A DNA stretch of 17,581 nt, from the NCBI GenBank assembly GCA_900554935.1, contig USJF01000008.1, forward strand, positions 1-17,581, read 5' to 3'. The position numbers and the translations under genes were made by a program. This stretch comes from an uncultured Porphyromonas sp. Lineage in GTDB: Bacteria > Bacteroidota > Bacteroidia > Bacteroidales > Porphyromonadaceae. Below are positions 6,470 through 14,184 of the stretch, one piece after another (the stretch's first letter is position 1; the number at the start of each line of letters is the position of its first letter). The notes under the pieces are model-generated. The model was not told where the DNA came from. It searched no databases and saw nothing but the letters and a program-made list of their open reading frames with translations.

Positions 6470-8626
6470 ATGAAGGAATTTCAGACTAATGAGATCCGCA
6501 ACATCGCTCTACTCGGTAGCTCGGGCTCGGGTAAGACGACCTTGATAGAGGCGATGCTCTATGAGGCTGGCGCTATCCAGCGCCGCGGTACAGTGGAGGC
6601 TGGCAATACGGTGAGTGACTACTTCCCTGTGGAGAAGGATTATGGCTACTCTGTATTTACAAGTATTTTCTCTGTACCGTGGCAAGATAAAAAGCTCAAT
6701 TTTATAGACTGTCCGGGCTCGGATGACTTTATCGGCGGTACGGTGAGTGCGCTCTATGTGACGGACTGTGCCCTGATGGTGATCAATGCTCAGCAGGGTC
6801 TGGAGGTGGGTACGATCAATCAATTTAGGCAGACCCGACGCTTTCAGAAGCCTGTCATCTTTATTATCAATCAGCTAGACCACGAGAAGGCCGACTTTGA
6901 GAATAGCTATCATCAGCTACAAGAGCACTATGGTACGAAGGTGGTGGCGGTGCAATTTCCAGTGACGACTGGACCTAACTTCAATCAGATCGTGGATGTA
7001 CTGAAGATGAAGCTCTATCAGTGGGGACCTGAGGGTGGCAAGCCTGAGGTGCTGGAGATACCAGCAGAGCTGATGGACAAGGCGAAGGAGTATCAGCAAG
7101 CTCTGATCGAGGCGGCAGCGGAGAATGATGAGACGCTGATGGAGAAGTTCTTTGAGCTCGGCACACTGACAGAGGATGAGATGCGTGAGGGAATCCGCCA
7201 AGGCCTTATCAATAGGGATATGTACCCTGTATTCTGCGTGAGCGCTGGTAAGGATATGTGCGTGAGGAGGACGATGGAATTCCTCGGCAATGTAGTACCT
7301 ACAACGGAAAAGGTGAAGCCTATCGTGGCGAGCGATGGCACGGAGGTGAAGCCGGATGAAAATGCCCCTGTATCGCTCTATTTCTTTAAGAGTGCTATGG
7401 AGCCTCATATCGGGCAGGTGGATTACTTCAAGGTGGTGAGTGGTACGCTAACGGAGGGAGTGGACCTTGTGAATCAAGACCGTAATGAATCGAAGGAGCG
7501 TCTCACTCAGTTCTTTGCACCTCAAGGGGGTAACCGCACTAAGGTTTCGACACTCCACGCTGGGGATATCGGCGCGGTGGTGAAGCTGAAGGATGTGCGT
7601 GTGGGAAATACGCTCAATGCCAAGGGGGTGAGCTATACCTTCCCACCAATGGAGTATCCAGCACCTAAGTACCGCAGGGCGATTAAGGCGGTGAATGAGG
7701 CAGACTCTGAGAAGATGACGGAGGCACTCTATCGAATGCATTATGAGGATCCTACCTGGATCATTGAGCATAGCAAGGAGCTCCGCCAATTGATTGTCTA
7801 CGGACAGGGAGAGTTCCACCTCCGTACGCTCAAATGGCGCTTGGAGAATAATGAGAAGATTGAGATTGAGTACCTTGAGCCACGCATCCCTTATCGTGAG
7901 ACCATCACGAAGACGGCCCGTGCCGATTATCGTCACAAGAAGCAATCAGGTGGCGCGGGGCAATTTGGGGAGGTACACCTGATCCTAGAGCCTTATACGG
8001 AGGGGCAACCTTTGCAGAGTGTCTATAAGTTCAATGGCCAGGAATTTAAGATCAATCCTAAGGAGACGCAGGAAATCCCTCTCGAGTGGGGTGGTAAGCT
8101 GGTCTTTGTGAATAGTATCGTGGGCGGTAGTATCGATGCTCGCTTTATGCCAGCTATCCTCAAGGGTATTATGGGCTGTATGGAGCAAGGGCCACTAACC
8201 GGCTCTTATGCCCGTGACGTGCGTGTGATCGTTTATGATGGTAAGATGCACCCTGTAGATAGCAATGAGGTCTCCTTTATGCTAGCGGGTCGCAACGCCT
8301 TCAATGAGGCTTTCCGCAATGCAGCACCTAAGATTCTGGAGCCTATCTATGACGTGACGGTAGCGGTGCCTGCCGATTACATGGGTGATGTGATGAGTGA
8401 CATGCAAGGTCGCAGGGGCATCATCATGGGTATGGAGAGTAAGGCTGACTATGAGGAGATCAAGGCTAAGGTACCTCTAAAGGAGCTATCCAACTACTCC
8501 ACTGCCCTCAGTTCGCTTACCGGTGGTAGAGCGTCCTTCACTATGGCTTTTGCAAGCTACGAACTAGTGCCTGGAGATATCCAAGAGGCACTCATCGAAG
8601 CTCACCACACCGACGAGGAGGAGTAA
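6470..8626 (+). CDS. fusA2: EF-G2: elongation factor G paralogue with altered GTPase centre
   Basis: This 718-residue protein has the five-domain EF-G layout: GTPase domain (about 8-280), domain II (about 300-385), then III, IV (about 475-600) and V (to about 690). It has a P-loop GSSGSGKT (16-23) and a G4 motif NQLD (134-137). Two key features of working EF-G are missing. The switch II DTPGH is DCPGS (80-84), so the catalytic His is Ser84. The switch I RGIT is not seen; the matching stretch is EKDYGYSV (55-62). These changes match the Bacteroides EF-G2 group, reported from B. thetaiotaomicron to move tRNA and mRNA through the ribosome without GTP hydrolysis, which saves energy when carbon is short. 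It stands alone on the plus strand with its own leader and terminator. The housekeeping fusA is expected elsewhere in the genome. Confidence 0.9.
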   Translation: MKEFQTNEIRNIALLGSSGSGKTTLIEAMLYEAGAIQRRGTVEAGNTVSDYFPVEKDYGYSVFTSIFSVPWQDKKLNFIDCPGSDDFIGGTVSALYVTDCALMVINAQQGLEVGTINQFRQTRRFQKPVIFIINQLDHEKADFENSYHQLQEHYGTKVVAVQFPVTTGPNFNQIVDVLKMKLYQWGPEGGKPEVLEIPAELMDKAKEYQQALIEAAAENDETLMEKFFELGTLTEDEMREGIRQGLINRDMYPVFCVSAGKDMCVRRTMEFLGNVVPTTEKVKPIVASDGTEVKPDENAPVSLYFFKSAMEPHIGQVDYFKVVSGTLTEGVDLVNQDRNESKERLTQFFAPQGGNRTKVSTLHAGDIGAVVKLKDVRVGNTLNAKGVSYTFPPMEYPAPKYRRAIKAVNEADSEKMTEALYRMHYEDPTWIIEHSKELRQLIVYGQGEFHLRTLKWRLENNEKIEIEYLEPRIPYRETITKTARADYRHKKQSGGAGQFGEVHLILEPYTEGQPLQSVYKFNGQEFKINPKETQEIPLEWGGKLVFVNSIVGGSIDARFMPAILKGIMGCMEQGPLTGSYARDVRVIVYDGKMHPVDSNEVSFMLAGRNAFNEAFRNAAPKILEPIYDVTVAVPADYMGDVMSDMQGRRGIIMGMESKADYEEIKAKVPLKELSNYSTALSSLTGGRASFTMAFASYELVPGDIQEALIEAHHTDEEE

Positions 8627-8652
8627 TCCCCTCTCTCAAAAGCATATCTATG

Positions 8653-8680
8653 AAACCGCTACCTTTAGGGGTAGCGGTTT
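8653..8680. terminator. Bidirectional hairpin terminator between EF-G2 and crcB
   Basis: A perfect 11-bp stem, AAACCGCTACC (8653-8663) with GGTAGCGGTTT (8670-8680), encloses a 6-nt loop. It starts 27 bp after the EF-G2 stop and ends 23 bp before the crcB stop. The A and T runs at the stem ends and the T-rich sequence downstream on the plus strand fit an intrinsic terminator that serves both converging genes. Confidence 0.85.
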
Positions 8681-8703
8681 ATATTATCTTTCTACTCTAC
8701 TGG

Positions 8704-9081
8704 TTAATGCTTGAGACCAACCACATAGATGCCTCCAGCGACTGCTAGGAGTGTGAGAAGCACTGAGAGGAGTACGTAAAGAATGGCGGTGAGATATTGC
8801 CCATGGGAGAGGGTGTGGAAGAGCTCTAGCCCGAAGGTGGAGAAGGTGGTAAAGCCTCCACAAAACCCGGTAATCAATAGCAGGCTACTGGCACTCCACC
8901 AGGTTCCTTGTTGCTGGGAAAGGGCATAAAAGAGGCCGATAAGGAAGCCACCTACGACGTTGACAAGTAGTGTACCGCCCCAAGAGGGGGCAGCACTGAT
9001 ATGCGTAACCCAGAGCGTGGAGAGCCCATACCTAGACATAGCTCCTACAGCTCCACCTAAGGCGACGAATAGATACTCCAT
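8704..9081 (-). CDS. crcB: Fluoride exporter CrcB/Fluc
   Basis: This 125-residue, four-helix membrane protein forms the dual-topology dimeric channel that lets toxic fluoride leave the cytoplasm. Family hallmarks are present: GGAVGAMSRY (9-18, Arg17), GTLLVNVVGG (36-45, with the pore-lining Asn41) and GFCGGFTTFSTF (72-83), which carries the Phe-box residues Phe80 and Phe83 and the central sodium-site region. Length is typical for a single Fluc subunit. It is the last gene of the six-gene minus-strand operon and begins 2 bp after the L,D-transpeptidase stop, so there is no room for its own fluoride riboswitch; its expression probably follows the operon. Confidence 0.95.
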   Translation of the reverse strand: MEYLFVALGGAVGAMSRYGLSTLWVTHISAAPSWGGTLLVNVVGGFLIGLFYALSQQQGTWWSASSLLLITGFCGGFTTFSTFGLELFHTLSHGQYLTAILYVLLSVLLTLLAVAGGIYVVGLKH

Positions 9082-9083
9082 AG

Positions 9084-9803
9084 CTAACTAAGGTGTGCTG
9101 GCTCTATCTCTCCTACAAACTGACTGCGAGAGAGGTATTGGGGATCTTCGGCGTAGATAAAGAGGACGCTACCTCCTTTGATCGTGTCGATAATAGGGCG
9201 ATTAAGTGGCTCTGGTAGGGCAGGGCAACCGAAGCTACGTCCTAGTCGTTGTCCCCCTCTACAGAGAGCTGGATCGGCATACCTAGCGCCGTGAATTACG
9301 ATAGCACGAGCCCGCGCATTGTCATTGAACCCCTTTTCAAGGCCATCCAAGCGAAGAGAGTACCCGTTACTTCCACCATAGGTCTCCCCTGTAAGGTAAA
9401 AACCGAGAGAGCTTTGGTGGCTATTGCTCCGATTGGAGAAGTCGGTGGCGTAGAGGGCACCGCTATTCTTGCCATGTGCCACTACGCTCTCAAAGAGTAT
9501 CGTACCTTTGGCCATATCCATTACGTAGAGGCGCGTACTATTAGAGGGCTTAGTGAAGTCTATGAGTGTAAGGAGCTCCTTTTGGCGTTGCGTCACCTTG
9601 TGATACCCCTGGTAGGCCGTTCGGAACACCTTAGGACTCACCTTGCCTTCCAACCCTAACTGGCTGTAGAGCAAGGCGCAACTATCCACCACAGCCACAG
9701 GCACCTCATCGGGAAGCTCGCGGGCTTGTCTATGAGGCTCCACACCACTCATCATCATCAGAGATAGGAGCAAAAGCGCAGGGAGTAGTATCTTATTCTT
9801 CAT
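9084..9803 (-). CDS. Murein L,D-transpeptidase catalytic domain family protein (YkuD_2 type)
   Basis: This 239-residue exported protein has an N-terminal hydrophobic signal peptide without a lipobox Cys. The C-terminal half carries the catalytic signature of L,D-transpeptidase-like enzymes: His171 in AIVIHGARYAD and SFGCPALP (190-197) with Cys193 as the likely nucleophile. Such enzymes act on the peptide stems of peptidoglycan in the periplasm, making or editing cross-links; the exact activity of the YkuD_2 branch is little studied. Its start overlaps the stop of the upstream HAD gene in an ATGA, which implies translational coupling. The length matches related Bacteroidota proteins. Confidence 0.88.
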   Translation of the reverse strand: MKNKILLPALLLLSLMMMSGVEPHRQARELPDEVPVAVVDSCALLYSQLGLEGKVSPKVFRTAYQGYHKVTQRQKELLTLIDFTKPSNSTRLYVMDMAKGTILFESVVAHGKNSGALYATDFSNRSNSHQSSLGFYLTGETYGGSNGYSLRLDGLEKGFNDNARARAIVIHGARYADPALCRGGQRLGRSFGCPALPEPLNRPIIDTIKGGSVLFIYAEDPQYLSRSQFVGEIEPAHLS

Positions 9804-10510
9804 AACATTCGCCTTAGCAAAGTAGGAATTTCATCAAGGTGCGCCACCTCAGTGACTGGATAGCGAAGTACCTGCTCAGGTAAAGGGAGCTGCGAAGGAT
9901 TGAACCAGATGCTTGGTAGCTTGGCATTTTGCGCTCCCAATATATCAGCATCCCAGCTATCGCCTATCATAATCGCCTCACTTCTTCGAGTATGGCTTCG
10001 GCTGAGTGCTTGGTCGAAAATTCCTTTATACGGCTTACTGATACCCACCTCCTCACTCAATACCGTCACATCTATAAAAGGAGCGATACCTGAGACCTCC
10101 ATCTTTCGCCACTGCACCTCAGTAAAGCCATTGGAGACCACGACCACCTTGTAGAGCGATTTAAGGTATTGGAGTAGCTCAATAGCCCCCTCCACTACAC
10201 CCGTCTTACGAGAAGAGAGATACAGAAAGCGCTCATTAAAGCGAAGGATCTCCTCCTCAGTAAAATGCCGTATAGCCTCAAGAGGTCGACGAAATCGCTC
10301 AATAGTGAGCTCGTACTTAGTTATCTCCGAATGCCGGTACCGGTGCCAGAGCGACTCATTACACGGCCAGTAGAGAGACCAAAAATGATCAAAAGAGTCG
10401 TATCCACCAGCCCACCCTTCCTCGAGGTAGAGCTGATGGATAGCCTCCTTATTATTTGTCTGCGTAGCCCAGAGCGTATCGTCTAGGTCTATCAGTATAG
10501 TCTTGTACAC
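9800..10510 (-). CDS. YjjG-type HAD hydrolase, probable noncanonical pyrimidine nucleotidase
   Basis: This 236-residue cytoplasmic HAD-superfamily phosphatase has all four motifs: motif I IDLDDTL with nucleophile Asp8 and acid/base Asp10, motif II VVVSNG with Ser126, motif III Lys159 in ISKP, and motif IV GDSWDAD (183-189). The helical cap between motifs I and II (about 18-100) and the phrase SNGFTEVQWRKM fit the YjjG 5'-nucleotidase group, which dephosphorylates nucleoside monophosphates and helps keep odd pyrimidines out of DNA. The substrate is inferred from the family only. It follows the coiled-coil lipoprotein gene by 7 bp and overlaps the next gene by 4 bp. Confidence 0.88.
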   Translation of the reverse strand: MYKTILIDLDDTLWATQTNNKEAIHQLYLEEGWAGGYDSFDHFWSLYWPCNESLWHRYRHSEITKYELTIERFRRPLEAIRHFTEEEILRFNERFLYLSSRKTGVVEGAIELLQYLKSLYKVVVVSNGFTEVQWRKMEVSGIAPFIDVTVLSEEVGISKPYKGIFDQALSRSHTRRSEAIMIGDSWDADILGAQNAKLPSIWFNPSQLPLPEQVLRYPVTEVAHLDEIPTLLRRML

Positions 10511-10517
10511 ACTCAGC

Positions 10518-11399
10518 TTATGGATTGACCTGCACCACCAGGTATCGACTTACGCTCCAGAAGCTCTCAGCGTTTTTAATCTTAAGGACCATATTCTTAT
10601 TACCATCCTTAATCAATTCGTAAGAACTACTTGGGTGCTCAGTAAGCACCTTAGCCTTAGGCGCGAATAGAGGTATCTCCTTCACCTCACGGATATCAAT
10701 CGTGATAAGGTAATCCCTATTGTAGCCCTCAGGTAGCACCTTATCAGAGCGCAAGAAGCGGCTCTCAATGATCTTTTGCTCCTTCAGCTCCTCATGCGTA
10801 CCAAAGCAGTAGTAAGCTCTATGTAGCTTCCTATCCTGATCCGATATAGTCTTATCCTGCAGAGCAATAGCAGTCTCCTGCGCACCAGTGGTCTCATCCA
10901 GCTCCGAGATCCTTCTTCCTTGCAGTAGGATCAGAGAGTCCTTAGAGGCGAGTAGCTGAGTCATCTGTGCAATGACATTCTCCTTCTGCACGATCTGCTG
11001 CTGTAGCATATTGATCTTCTTATTGAGCGCTGCGATATTGATATCCTTACGCTTCAGGTCCTCTACCTTTCTTGCCAGCTCCTCCTTATTTCGCTCCAAA
11101 GAGGTGGTCATAGAGCGGATATCCGATAGGAGTTGCTCACGGTCATTCTCCGTAAATTCACCACTAGCCTGCCCCACACGGAGCTTATTCTCAGCGGTCG
11201 ATACCCTCCCAATCTCCTGCTCTACATCCATCACCAGACCCAGCACACTCTCCAGCTCCTGCTGGCTACGAGTATTCTGGACCATCAGAGAGTCGTAGCT
11301 TTGCTGTAGCTTGGCATACGACGAGCCCTTACCATCACAAGATGATAAACTAACTATAACAATTGTGGCGATAGTCGCCAATGAAAATAGATGTTTCAT
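10518..11399 (-). CDS. Coiled-coil lipoprotein, Cbp1-like
   Basis: This 293-residue protein has a lipoprotein signal peptide with lipobox Leu-Ser-Ser-Cys (Cys21). Residues from about 25 to 190 are a long, charged heptad-like coiled coil (many Glu, Lys, Gln and Leu, no Pro). The last 100 residues form a compact domain starting HRAYYCFGTHEELKEQKII (193-211) and ending SVSRYLVVQVNP. This tail matches what I remember of a Bacteroidales lipoprotein family that includes the collagen-binding adhesin Cbp1 of B. fragilis, but the adhesin role should not be carried over without a search. It is likely anchored in the outer membrane, with the coiled coil as a stalk. It sits between rsmI and the HAD gene, 7-8 bp from each. 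Confidence 0.75.
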   Translation of the reverse strand: MKHLFSLATIATIVIVSLSSCDGKGSSYAKLQQSYDSLMVQNTRSQQELESVLGLVMDVEQEIGRVSTAENKLRVGQASGEFTENDREQLLSDIRSMTTSLERNKEELARKVEDLKRKDINIAALNKKINMLQQQIVQKENVIAQMTQLLASKDSLILLQGRRISELDETTGAQETAIALQDKTISDQDRKLHRAYYCFGTHEELKEQKIIESRFLRSDKVLPEGYNRDYLITIDIREVKEIPLFAPKAKVLTEHPSSSYELIKDGNKNMVLKIKNAESFWSVSRYLVVQVNP

Positions 11400-11407
11400 A
11401 CTGTTTG

Positions 11408-12130
11408 TTATCTAAAATTTTGCTCTTTATACTTATTCACATGGACGCTCTCCCGCTTCTCCTGCGGTGCGACCATCACCACTATCTCTCCTAGTGGCTC
11501 ATGTTCCTGAAAATAGCTTAGAAGCTCCACCACACTTCCACGGTGGTACGCCTCAAACTTCTTACTCAATTCCCGTGCCACCACCACTTGGCGGTCACCC
11601 CCCAATATCTCTTGCAACTCCCCCAGTAGCTTCACTAGTCGCTTTGGCGATTCATAAAGCACCGTCGTCACCTCCCGCTCCAAAAGCGCCTCAATCCTAG
11701 TTTTACGCCCCTTCTTATTCGGCAGAAAACCCTCAAAGAAAAAGCGCTCGCAAGGCAAGCCAGAGCCAACCAAAGCTGGCACAAACGCCGTAGGTCCTGG
11801 CAGACATGTCACCTCCAACCCCCTTTCGAGACAAGCCCTTACAGCCATAAACCCAGGGTCGGAAATACCAGGAGTCCCCGCATCAGAGACCAAAGCCACC
11901 CGCTCACCGTGCGCCACACGATCCGCCAACTCCGAGGCCACCGAATGCTCATTGTGGATATGAAAGCTCTTCAGTGCTGTCTCTATCCCGTGTGCCTGAA
12001 AGAGCTTGGCAGTAGTCCGCGTATCCTCGGCATAGACCATATCCGCCTCCCTGAGCAGTCGCAAAGCCCTCAAGGTGATATCCTCCATATTTCCTACAGG
12101 CGTAGGAATCACCGTCAGTGGATAAGCCAT
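11408..12130 (-). CDS. rsmI: 16S rRNA (cytidine(1402)-2'-O)-methyltransferase
   Basis: This 240-residue SAM-dependent enzyme of the tetrapyrrole methylase fold puts the 2'-O-methyl group on C1402 of 16S rRNA in the decoding centre. Motifs are clear: TPVGNMEDIT (10-19), AEDTR (34-38), VSDAGTPGISDPG (81-93), LPGPTAFVPAL (110-120) and GFLPNKKGRK (134-143). It lacks the C-terminal extension seen in the longer enterobacterial enzyme, as is usual in Bacteroidota. It lies 6 bp after the acidic coiled-coil protein gene and 8 bp before the lipoprotein gene. Confidence 0.96.
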   Translation of the reverse strand: MAYPLTVIPTPVGNMEDITLRALRLLREADMVYAEDTRTTAKLFQAHGIETALKSFHIHNEHSVASELADRVAHGERVALVSDAGTPGISDPGFMAVRACLERGLEVTCLPGPTAFVPALVGSGLPCERFFFEGFLPNKKGRKTRIEALLEREVTTVLYESPKRLVKLLGELQEILGGDRQVVVARELSKKFEAYHRGSVVELLSYFQEHEPLGEIVVMVAPQEKRESVHVNKYKEQNFR

Positions 12131-12136
12131 AACCCT

Positions 12137-12775
12137 TTACTTACATCGATGCTCCTTGATAAACTCCAGAAGGTGCTGCACCACCTCCTCATCCTTACTC
12201 AGCTTCCGTACATCATAGAGGTAGCTCTCCACATGAGCAATGTCGCTCAGACGCTCAATATCAGCTAGCATCTCATCCAGCTCCGCCTGATTGCCATAAA
12301 AAAGCTCATTAGCATAGAGATAGCGATCCGCTATCGTGAGATTAGGAAGGAGGTCAAACCCCTTTCGAACCTCAAAAAGCTCCTCCATCGCCTCTTCCCC
12401 ACCAGCAGTGACGAAAAGCTCATCAAGCGAGTCGCCCTTCTTCCCCTCACTCTTCACCGGCGCCACAGTCGGCTCCTCGGTAGTTTTGGCCATTGGCTCT
12501 GTCATCGGCTCAAAAGCAATAGGGGCACTCTCCGTAGGCTCATCGTCGCTCTCAAAGTCGCGAGCATATAGCTCCTCAAGGCTCGAGATACATGAGATCC
12601 CCGATCGCTCACCAGTAGTAGGCTCCTCCTCTACTACCTTCGTCGCCCCACTCTCAGCACAGAGCTCCGTATGCTTCACAAGGAGCTGGGCCACCTCCCT
12701 ACGAAGTCGCTGCAAATCATCAGCCATCTTATCGATTCGCTGCAATATCCCTTCTGCCTCTCTATTGTACTCCAT
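12137..12775 (-). CDS. Acidic coiled-coil protein of unknown function
   Basis: I do not recognise a named function. From the ATG at 12775 it has 212 residues: an N-terminal coiled coil (IDKMADDLQRLRREVAQLL), a long acidic, Pro/Glu/Thr-rich middle that is probably disordered, and a conserved-looking helical C-terminal domain (TIADRYLYANELFYGNQ, then ERLSDIAHVESYLYD). Similar C-terminal domains occur in cytoplasmic proteins of other Bacteroidales. There is no signal peptide. The frame reads upstream to an ATG at 12817, but that codon lies inside the -7 promoter box, so the shorter start is chosen. It is the first gene of a six-gene operon with rsmI next. Confidence 0.75.
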   Translation of the reverse strand: MEYNREAEGILQRIDKMADDLQRLRREVAQLLVKHTELCAESGATKVVEEEPTTGERSGISCISSLEELYARDFESDDEPTESAPIAFEPMTEPMAKTTEEPTVAPVKSEGKKGDSLDELFVTAGGEEAMEELFEVRKGFDLLPNLTIADRYLYANELFYGNQAELDEMLADIERLSDIAHVESYLYDVRKLSKDEEVVQHLLEFIKEHRCK

Positions 12776-12814
12776 ACTTAGTGCCTTTATCAATAAACTC
12801 CCTATAATACGGCA

Positions 12815-12843
12815 CAAAAGTACACATAATTTTCCGAATCCAA
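12815..12843 (-). promoter_or_regulatory. Promoter of the six-gene operon
   Basis: On the minus strand a TTG (12843-12841) lies 18 bp before TACTTTTG (12822-12815), an exact fit to the Bacteroidota -7 consensus TAnnTTTG with near-ideal spacing. Transcription should start close to 12808, about 33 bp before the ATG at 12775. This is the only such pair seen upstream of the operon, and all later gene gaps are 8 bp or less. Confidence 0.7.
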
Positions 12844-13003
12844 GAATACTACCCCCGCTCCAACAGGGTGTTGCGCATTAGGAAGAGTTTACCCAAAAGC
12901 GTAAGCCCTGCTCGCTACCATACACGGCAGTGGCACTCCTAGAGCCAGAGAAAAGGACTCTTCCAACTCATTGATATACAATACCATACAGAGGCTCCAG
13001 CCG

Positions 13004-13106
13004 AGTTTGTAACTAAGCAATCAGTGAGTTTGTAACTTAACATTTGCCAAGTTTGTAACTAAGCCATCACTCAGTTACAAACTCGCCAATCGCTCGGTTA
13101 CCTAAC
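13004..13106. repeat. 23-bp-period palindromic repeat array 3 (four cores plus one decayed)
   Basis: Cores start at 13004, 13027 and 13050 (all AGTTTGTAACT) and at 13073 (reversed, AGTTACAAACT), with a decayed fifth, GGTTACCTAAC, at 13096; all steps are exactly 23 bp. Cores 3 and 4 form a perfect 11-bp inverted repeat with a 12-nt loop. The array lies in the 506-bp divergent region between the rsmI operon promoter (12815-12843) and the CsgG operon start (13282). In the rest of this region (12844-13003 and 13107-13230) I see no gene and no other clear signal. Confidence 0.9.
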
Positions 13107-13234
13107 ACAAATCAGACCTCATAGAGGAGATTATTACCCGTAGGCAGTGCGATGAATAGCACACAGCGACATGGTTGCTAGTAGATTACTCTGAATTAGT
13201 TAGAAATTTAACATCGCTATTTCAAAAAAAGTAG

Positions 13235-13242
13235 TAACTTGC
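13235..13242 (+). promoter_or_regulatory. Possible -7 box of the CsgG-type operon
   Basis: TAACTTGC at 13235-13242 resembles TAnnTTTG with one T missing, and lies 40 bp before the ATG at 13282. No TTG stands at the expected -33 position, and the stretch before it is an A-run. It is the best candidate by position but weak by sequence. Confidence 0.3.
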
Positions 13243-13281
13243 ACGCAGGTTTTAGAAACATAAACATATAGTAAATTGACT

Positions 13282-14181
13282 ATGAGAAGTGTATCGTATC
13301 GCGTATGGATAGCTTGTTTACTTCTTCTGTCAGGAGGGTTGCACCTCTATGGACAGGAGGCGGAAGGAAGAAGCCTAAAATGGAAGGTTGCTATCGGAAG
13401 ATTTTCCAATGAAACCCAATATGGCAAGGGCATCTTCTACGATCGTGAAAATGATCCCATCGCTAAGCAGGCCCAAGATATCTTGACCGCCAAACTAATT
13501 GCCTCTGGCAAATTCATTCTAGTAGAGCGCTCTGATGCCGAAGCAATTGCCAAAGAGATCGCAGATGGCAACAACGACAACAAAGTAACAGCAGACTATG
13601 TGATTCTTGGTTCAGTTACAGAGTTTGGACGAAAGACTACAGGTGAAGTTGGCCTTATATCTGCCAAAAAGACCCAGCAAGTAGAGGCAGGAGTGAGCCT
13701 TAGACTAGTGGATGTTTCAACAGGGGTTGCGACCTACTCAGAAGAAGCTAAAGGATACGCCAATACCACTAGTAAGTCTACTCTAGGGATGGGCGGTGTA
13801 AGCGGATACGATGCCTCTCTAGCCGACAAGGCCATCTCTGCAGCCATTGACCAGCTAGTGGAAAATATCATCAATAAGTGTGCTGACAAACCTTGGCGCA
13901 CCTACATAATCTCTATGGACTCTGATGGCACAATCATCGCTGGCGGCGCCTCTCAAGGGCTTGCTGCAGGCGATAGGTTTGACATCTACGCCAAGGGCAA
14001 AAGGGTTAAGAATCCACAGACTGGGGCCATGATAGAGCTTCCTGGCAAAAAGGTAGGCACCATTGAAGTGCAAATGACCTTAGGAGACACTCCAATGACT
14101 GAGTTCTCGATAGTAAACATTGTGGAAGGAACTATTGACGGTTCAAAACTCTCAGATTATTACGTACAAGAAATAAGATAA
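13282..14181 (+). CDS. CsgG/HfaB-like envelope protein
   Basis: From the ATG at 13282 the protein has 299 residues (a TTG two codons upstream is less likely). It has a signal peptide (about 1-24, ending LYG-Q) but, unlike E. coli CsgG, no lipobox Cys. The core resembles the CsgG family: VAIGRFSNET (36-45), a repeat-like ASGKFILVERSDAEAI (74-89), ADYVILGSVTEF (104-115) and SLRLVDVSTGVATYS (139-153). Residues from about 205 add a beta-rich domain (AAGDRFDIYAKGK, NPQTGAMIELPGKKVGTIEV) like the FlgT C-terminal domain. CsgG makes the outer-membrane pore for curli subunits; relatives also occur without curli. No curli subunit, csgE or csgF gene is in view. It leads a four-gene operon in which the other three products are lipoproteins. 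Confidence 0.85.
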   Translation: MRSVSYRVWIACLLLLSGGLHLYGQEAEGRSLKWKVAIGRFSNETQYGKGIFYDRENDPIAKQAQDILTAKLIASGKFILVERSDAEAIAKEIADGNNDNKVTADYVILGSVTEFGRKTTGEVGLISAKKTQQVEAGVSLRLVDVSTGVATYSEEAKGYANTTSKSTLGMGGVSGYDASLADKAISAAIDQLVENIINKCADKPWRTYIISMDSDGTIIAGGASQGLAAGDRFDIYAKGKRVKNPQTGAMIELPGKKVGTIEVQMTLGDTPMTEFSIVNIVEGTIDGSKLSDYYVQEIR

Positions 14182-14184
14182 GGT

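Noticed and set aside
6917..7945. Long minus-strand frames (163 and 165 codons) opposite EF-G2
   Set aside because: They are antisense shadows of a well-conserved gene, rich in His, Leu and Arg as expected from reverse-strand reading.
9082..9083. Fluoride riboswitch before crcB
   Set aside because: Only 2 bp separate crcB from the preceding gene, leaving no room for it.
9249..9659. 136-codon plus-strand frame opposite the L,D-transpeptidase gene
   Set aside because: The minus-strand gene has a signal peptide and catalytic Cys/His motifs; the plus-strand frame resembles no known protein.
12336..12881. 181-codon plus-strand frame rich in Ser
   Set aside because: It is the antisense of the Glu-rich acidic protein and runs through the operon promoter.
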